DNA of 64,000 nucleotides, taken from assembly GCF_004339245.1 (NCBI RefSeq), contig NZ_SMGG01000004.1, positions 124,001 to 188,000 on the forward strand, read 5' to 3'. The notes beneath the pieces were generated by a model. The model saw only the letters and a list, made by a program, of their open reading frames with translations. It did no database searches and was not told the origin of the DNA. This document shows, one piece after another, positions 60,186-64,000 of this stretch. Source of the stretch: Seleniivibrio woodruffii (GTDB lineage Bacteria; Chrysiogenota; Deferribacteres; Deferribacterales; Geovibrionaceae). Made by a program: the position numbers and the translations under genes. Numbering within the stretch: the first letter of the stretch is position 1; every line of letters starts with the position of its first letter.

Positions 60186-61666
60186 ACAAGTTCACCGTCA
60201 CGGAACTTACAAGGACTGTCAAACAGCTCCTTGAGGGTACTTTCAAAGACAACATAGCCGTTAAAGGCGAGATATCCAGTTTTTCCGTTTCTCCCGCCGG
60301 ACACCTGTATTTTGTTCTGAAGGACGAAAAGTCCCAGATAAAATGCGTCATGTTCAAGGGTTCCGCCGCAACAATGCGGGACTACAATCCCAAGAACGGC
60401 GACAGTGTCGAGGCCATCGGCGAACTGACTGTGTATGAGGCGGGCGGAAACTATCAGCTTCTGGTGAAGCGGATGGACTATGACTCGGTGGGGCTTTTCT
60501 GGAAGCTGTTTGAAGAGGTTAAGCGCAAGCTGGAGGCCGAAGGGCTTTTTGACGAGGAGCGCAAAAGGCCGATCCCCATGCTGCCGAAGAGGGCGGCTGT
60601 GGTTACATCTGCCACAGGGGCGGCCATAAAGGATTTTCTGGTGACGATGAAGAATATGGGCGGGGTTTTCGCTGTGGATGTGTGGTCTGTGCCTGTGCAG
60701 GGCAAGGACGCAATCGCACCCATTGTAAAGGCTCTGAACACCGCAGGCGCAATGACCGGAAGGTATGACGTTCTGGTGCTTATGCGTGGCGGAGGTTCGC
60801 TGGAGGATCTGGCGGTTTTCAACGAAGAGGCTGTGGCCAGAGCACTTTCGGCCTGTGCCGTTCCCACTGTCAGCGCAATCGGCCACGAAAGGGATTTTTC
60901 CATATGCGACTTTGCGGCGGATCTCCGTGTGGCAACACCCACGGCGGCGGCAGCTCAGCTTTCTGCGGGTTATGTCAGCTCTGTCAGGGATATTGAGAAC
61001 CATAAAAAACGCATCAGCGAACTGGTGCTCAACAGATTCTATCAGCAGGTGCAAAGGCTTGATATGCTTCAGGCTTCGGTCATTGCTTCATCGCCTTCGC
61101 ACAGAATAAACAGAGACAGGCAGAGACTGGCGTTTCTGGAAAAATCGCTTTTTTCTGACTTCAGAGAGATTATAAGACAAAAAGGTACACATTTATCAGA
61201 AATGACTGGTATACTACAGTCATTGTCGCCATCCGCAAGGACCGAGAAAGACCGCAGGAAACTGGACGGTCTTTTGTCTGTTATGCGGGAGCAGACACTT
61301 AAGAATGTCTCACAGTCGTCGGCCAGAGCCGACAGGCTGAATGCGAGGATTTCCGTGCTCTCGCCTATGCGCAGGGCAGAAAGATACATGAACGCCGTTG
61401 AAAGGCTTAACGACCGTTTGGTCACATCGGCCGAAAAGAGAACGGCGGAAAACAAAGCAAGACTTGAACCGCTTATGGCAAAGCTGGCGGCTCTTAATCC
61501 GGACAATCTGCTGGAAAAGGGCTATGCCCGTGTGAGTCTGAACAAAAGAGCAGTTAAAAGCGTTTTTGACGTCACTCTTCAAGATGAGCTTGAAATAAGA
61601 CTCAAGGACGGGTATATTAACAGCTTCGTAACCGGTAGGAAAGTCTCGGAGGAAAAGGATGGATAG
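60182..61666 (+). CDS. xseA: exodeoxyribonuclease VII large subunit
   Basis: 494 residues; overlaps the previous stop by four bases. An N-terminal OB fold (FTVTELTRTVKQLLEGTFKDNIAVKGEISSF) and catalytic part with AAVVTSATGAAIKDFL, RGGGSLEDLAVFNEEAVARAL and ISAIGHERDFSICDFAADLRVATPTAAA are typical. A long coiled coil and GYARV at the C-terminus complete it. It degrades single-stranded DNA with XseB, whose gene is not in the window. Confidence 0.96.
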   Translation: MNKFTVTELTRTVKQLLEGTFKDNIAVKGEISSFSVSPAGHLYFVLKDEKSQIKCVMFKGSAATMRDYNPKNGDSVEAIGELTVYEAGGNYQLLVKRMDYDSVGLFWKLFEEVKRKLEAEGLFDEERKRPIPMLPKRAAVVTSATGAAIKDFLVTMKNMGGVFAVDVWSVPVQGKDAIAPIVKALNTAGAMTGRYDVLVLMRGGGSLEDLAVFNEEAVARALSACAVPTVSAIGHERDFSICDFAADLRVATPTAAAAQLSAGYVSSVRDIENHKKRISELVLNRFYQQVQRLDMLQASVIASSPSHRINRDRQRLAFLEKSLFSDFREIIRQKGTHLSEMTGILQSLSPSARTEKDRRKLDGLLSVMREQTLKNVSQSSARADRLNARISVLSPMRRAERYMNAVERLNDRLVTSAEKRTAENKARLEPLMAKLAALNPDNLLEKGYARVSLNKRAVKSVFDVTLQDELEIRLKDGYINSFVTGRKVSEEKDG

Positions 61667-62132
61667 GATCCCGATCACTACTGAAGGGTATGCAACGCTT
61701 AAAAAAGAGTTGGAGCGGCTTAAGTCTGTGGACAGGAAAGAGATCGTGCTGGCAATCGAAGAGGCCAGAAGCCATGGCGACCTCAGTGAAAATGCCGAAT
61801 ACGATGCCGCCAAAGAGCGTCAGGGTATGATAGAAGCCCGCATTGCCGAACTGGAAAGCAAGATGGGCAGATTTCAGGTCATAGATACGTCTTCACTTTC
61901 AGGCGAGAAGATCGTTTTCGGAGCAACTGTCGTAATTGAAAATGTTGAAACATCCGAAAAGAAAAAATATAAGATCGTCGGTCCAGACGAGGCGAATATC
62001 TCAAAAGGAACCGTATCGATCATGTCGCCCCTCGCCCGTGCGCTGGTGAACAAAAAGGCCGGAGATGACGTTATAGTTCAGGCTCCCGGCGGCGATATCG
62101 AATACGAAATCATCGAAGTTCATTTTAATTAA
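61659..62132 (+). CDS. greA: transcription elongation factor GreA
   Basis: 157 residues; start overlaps xseA by eight bases. N-terminal coiled coil ITTEGYATLKKELERLKSVDRKEIVLAIEEARSHGDLSENAEYDAAKERQG with the acidic tip (D and E), then the FKBP-like C-terminal domain (IVGPDEANISKGTVSIMSPLARALVNKKAGDDVIVQAPGGDIEYEIIEV). It rescues stalled RNA polymerase by transcript cleavage. Confidence 0.98.
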   Translation: MDRIPITTEGYATLKKELERLKSVDRKEIVLAIEEARSHGDLSENAEYDAAKERQGMIEARIAELESKMGRFQVIDTSSLSGEKIVFGATVVIENVETSEKKKYKIVGPDEANISKGTVSIMSPLARALVNKKAGDDVIVQAPGGDIEYEIIEVHFN

Positions 62133-62209
62133 CGGATAAATGTTACTTTTCCCTCGTATCCCGTCTCTCTAAGTTGTATTATTGAATATATAAACCAAGG
62201 GAGACGGAT

Positions 62210-63802
62210 ATGAAGGGGTTTACAGCTTTAACCATTTCACTTATTTTCACTTTTTCAGCTTACAGCGCAGACAGTTTTGAAGACTATAAAAAGTCTGTCA
62301 TGGGACAGTATAAGGCCTATGTCGATGAAATCGACAGGCAGTTCTCGGACTTTCTGAAACAGCAGTGGCAGGAATATAAAGGGCAGAAGCCTCAGAAGCC
62401 CTATGAAGACCCGAAACCTGTGAAACAGCCGGTGGCGAAACCGGAAACAAAGCCTGAACCTGTAAAGATTGTGCCTAAGCCTGCACCCGCTCCCGTTGTT
62501 GTGCCTGTTCCGAAACCCGAACCCGTTAAGGAACAGCCAAAGCCTGAACCTGTTAAGGAGCAGCCGAAGCCAGAGCCTGTGAAAGAACAGCCGAAACCCG
62601 TCACCAAACCCAAAGAGGAACCGATAGCACCCAAAGAGCCTCAGCCCTCTTTCACCGGAGAGATACCTGAGCCGAAGCCCTTCTTTGTCCCTGCGGATGA
62701 AGGAGAGGTTGTCGATCTGGCGTTCTACGGCCTTGCCCTTAAGATTCCCTATGACAAAAGACTGAAAGCCAACGTCCAGAAACCACTTTCATCGGATAAT
62801 ATCGCAAAATGGTGGGAGACCGTTGCCGCCGCAGACTATAAAAAATCAGTGGCCTATATGCAGTCAGCCGCAAAAAAGAACGATCTGGGCGACTGGGGCT
62901 ACGTTATGATGGTGGACAGATTCACCTCAAAACTCAGGTTCGATTCCACCGAGCAGAAGATGCTAGCGTGGTTCTTCCTGAATAAGAGCGGATACAGCAC
63001 CAAACTGGGCTACACCAAATCCGGTGAGACCAGAATAATGATGCCAATGGACACAAGACTCTACGGAGTTTCGTTCTACACTTTCGACAACCAGCGATAC
63101 TACGTTGTGGACACACTGGAAAAGAAAAACACCTCGTCAGAACCTGTCTATACCTACAAAGGAAACTATCCCGACGCTGTGAAATCCGTCAGTTTTATGA
63201 GGATGAAACAGCCCAAGCTCTCTTTTGCACGCTTCGACAGGGACCTGAGCTTCGAATATAACAAAGAAAAATACACGGTCAAAGCCGTGGCAAACAAATA
63301 TGACATATCCTATTACACTGCTTTCCCGCAGACCGATCTGGCGGTTTATACCTCAGCAGGTGTGCCGATGTGGGTGGATAAAACTGTTCTTCCGTCACTG
63401 GAAAAGATAGTGGACGGAAAGAGCACCGATGAAGCGGTTAACATTCTTCTTCGCTTCGTCCAGACTGCGTTTAACTATAAAACCGACGATCAGCAGTTCG
63501 GAAAAGAGAAATTCTTCTTTGCACAGGAAGTTATCTATTATCCCTACAGTGACTGCGAGGACAGAAGCGTTCTGTTTGCCTATCTGGTGGAGAAACTGCT
63601 TAAAAGGGATGTGGTCATGCTGAACTTTCCCGACCACGTCGCAACTGCTGTTGACCTCGGCGATAAGTCCACAGGAGCGGTTCTCACATACAAAGGCAAA
63701 AAATACACCGTGGCCGACCCGACCTACATCAATGCGACCGTTGGTATGGTAATGCCGCAGTATAAGAACGTCAGTCCTGAAATAGAGGAGACCGGGATAT
63801 AG
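62210..63802 (+). CDS. exported proline-rich protein with transglutaminase-like domain
   Basis: 530 residues with Sec signal MKGFTALTISLIFTFSAYSA. Residues about 60-165 are a Pro/Lys/Glu-rich linker with three tandem copies of the nine-residue unit EPVKEQPKP. The C-terminal part has YYPYSDCEDRSVLFAYLVEKLL and NFPDHVATAVDLG, the Cys and His of a transglutaminase-like cysteine protease fold, and YTVADPTYINA supplies the Asp. The long linker suggests it spans periplasm or peptidoglycan. The family often acts on cell-wall or surface proteins; the target is unknown. Confidence 0.8.
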   Translation: MKGFTALTISLIFTFSAYSADSFEDYKKSVMGQYKAYVDEIDRQFSDFLKQQWQEYKGQKPQKPYEDPKPVKQPVAKPETKPEPVKIVPKPAPAPVVVPVPKPEPVKEQPKPEPVKEQPKPEPVKEQPKPVTKPKEEPIAPKEPQPSFTGEIPEPKPFFVPADEGEVVDLAFYGLALKIPYDKRLKANVQKPLSSDNIAKWWETVAAADYKKSVAYMQSAAKKNDLGDWGYVMMVDRFTSKLRFDSTEQKMLAWFFLNKSGYSTKLGYTKSGETRIMMPMDTRLYGVSFYTFDNQRYYVVDTLEKKNTSSEPVYTYKGNYPDAVKSVSFMRMKQPKLSFARFDRDLSFEYNKEKYTVKAVANKYDISYYTAFPQTDLAVYTSAGVPMWVDKTVLPSLEKIVDGKSTDEAVNILLRFVQTAFNYKTDDQQFGKEKFFFAQEVIYYPYSDCEDRSVLFAYLVEKLLKRDVVMLNFPDHVATAVDLGDKSTGAVLTYKGKKYTVADPTYINATVGMVMPQYKNVSPEIEETGI

Positions 63803-63823
63803 GTGTGTTTGATATTTCAGAGT

Positions 63824-64000
63824 GATGAGACTGCCACGGGCTAAAGCCCTCGCAGTGACGTAAATTCGTCTTTGCGAGGAATATCATGACACTAGCCGAA
63901 GGCTGTACGAAGCAGCTTGCTGCGAGCTAAAGCAATCTTCCATATGAAGACCGGATAGAAATCTAAGTGTAGTCGTAAAGCTGATTTGAAGACTGCCACG
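63824..64000. repeat. dispersed hairpin repeats at the right edge
   Basis: 63824-63860 reads GATGAGACTGCCACGGGCTA and ends CGCAGTGACG; 63870-63945 holds a longer GTCTTTGCGAGGAATATC...GCAATCTTCC unit; the edge GAAGACTGCCACG begins a third. No gene is seen after 63802. Confidence 0.7.

Noticed and set aside
59999-61054. 351-residue minus-strand frame opposite xseA
   Set aside because: Antisense shadow; His/Arg-rich without recognisable motifs.

Overview
The window is a bacterial chromosome segment of moderate G+C with dense gene packing. Multihaem c-type cytochromes, a Tat-exported molybdopterin oxidoreductase, LPS heptosyltransferase-type and AccA-type Gram-negative genes, and many two-component regulators suggest an anaerobically respiring Gram-negative organism. 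The style fits Deferribacterota (Seleniivibrio, Geovibrio or Denitrovibrio type), but that placement is inference from gene content and no 16S gene is present.

Layout. 1-7.9 kb: end of a cation P-type ATPase, a kinase/regulator pair, an eight-haem cytochrome, GT9 glycosyltransferase, rpsT, a lipoprotein, an AlaX-like deacylase, a Cys-rich exported peptide and mscL. 7.9-8.5 kb: a ten-repeat type I-F CRISPR array with no cas genes in the window, transcribed leftward from a leader at about 8.48-8.56 kb. 8.7-20.1 kb: a redox/metalloid island (MarR regulator, ArsM-like methyltransferase, a second methyltransferase, an NtrC-type sigma-54 activator, a TSUP exporter, a molybdoenzyme B-A pair behind a near-consensus sigma-54 promoter, and a three-gene sensory operon made of a PhnD-like binding protein, an alkaline-phosphatase-superfamily protein and a histidine kinase). 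20.2 kb: a second copy of the CRISPR leader with one degenerate repeat, in the same orientation as the first, so that an 11.7 kb segment is bracketed by direct CRISPR-leader repeats. 20.37-21.68 kb: a 1,256-bp element carrying one MrcB-N/HNH nuclease gene, inserted in a tRNA-Leu gene and bounded by 56-bp direct repeats, with no integrase.

21.6-28.6 kb is the housekeeping run thrS-infC-rpmI-rplT-pheS-pheT, where infC appears to start at AUA. 28.6-36.5 kb holds an AraC regulator with a divergent SDR, a Zn/Cd-type P-type ATPase with its ArsR/SmtB repressor and operator, a metallophosphoesterase, an SGNH hydrolase and a GDPD. 36.5-40.8 kb: a NapH-like ferredoxin, rnpB, tandem GntR/FCD regulators behind a clear promoter/operator, and an HD-GYP phosphodiesterase. 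41.1-55 kb (mostly minus): cysS, an orphan OppF-type ATPase, a chemoreceptor, a triheme cytochrome, tsaC, purE, purD, purH, lspA, ileS and a DsbC/G-like thiol protein. 55.4-63.8 kb (plus): accA, mutL, miaA, hfq, a DUF4416 gene, an ftsB-like gene, xseA, greA and a proline-rich transglutaminase-like protein.

Intergenic spaces carry several dispersed repeat families: three copies of a ~120-bp near-palindrome whose outer stem differs between copies in a compensatory way, and many short 'CACTGCGA...GGCAGTCT' hairpins. The most unusual parts are the CRISPR-leader-bracketed island, the one-repeat CRISPR relic in front of the sensory operon, and the integrase-less nuclease element in the tRNA gene.
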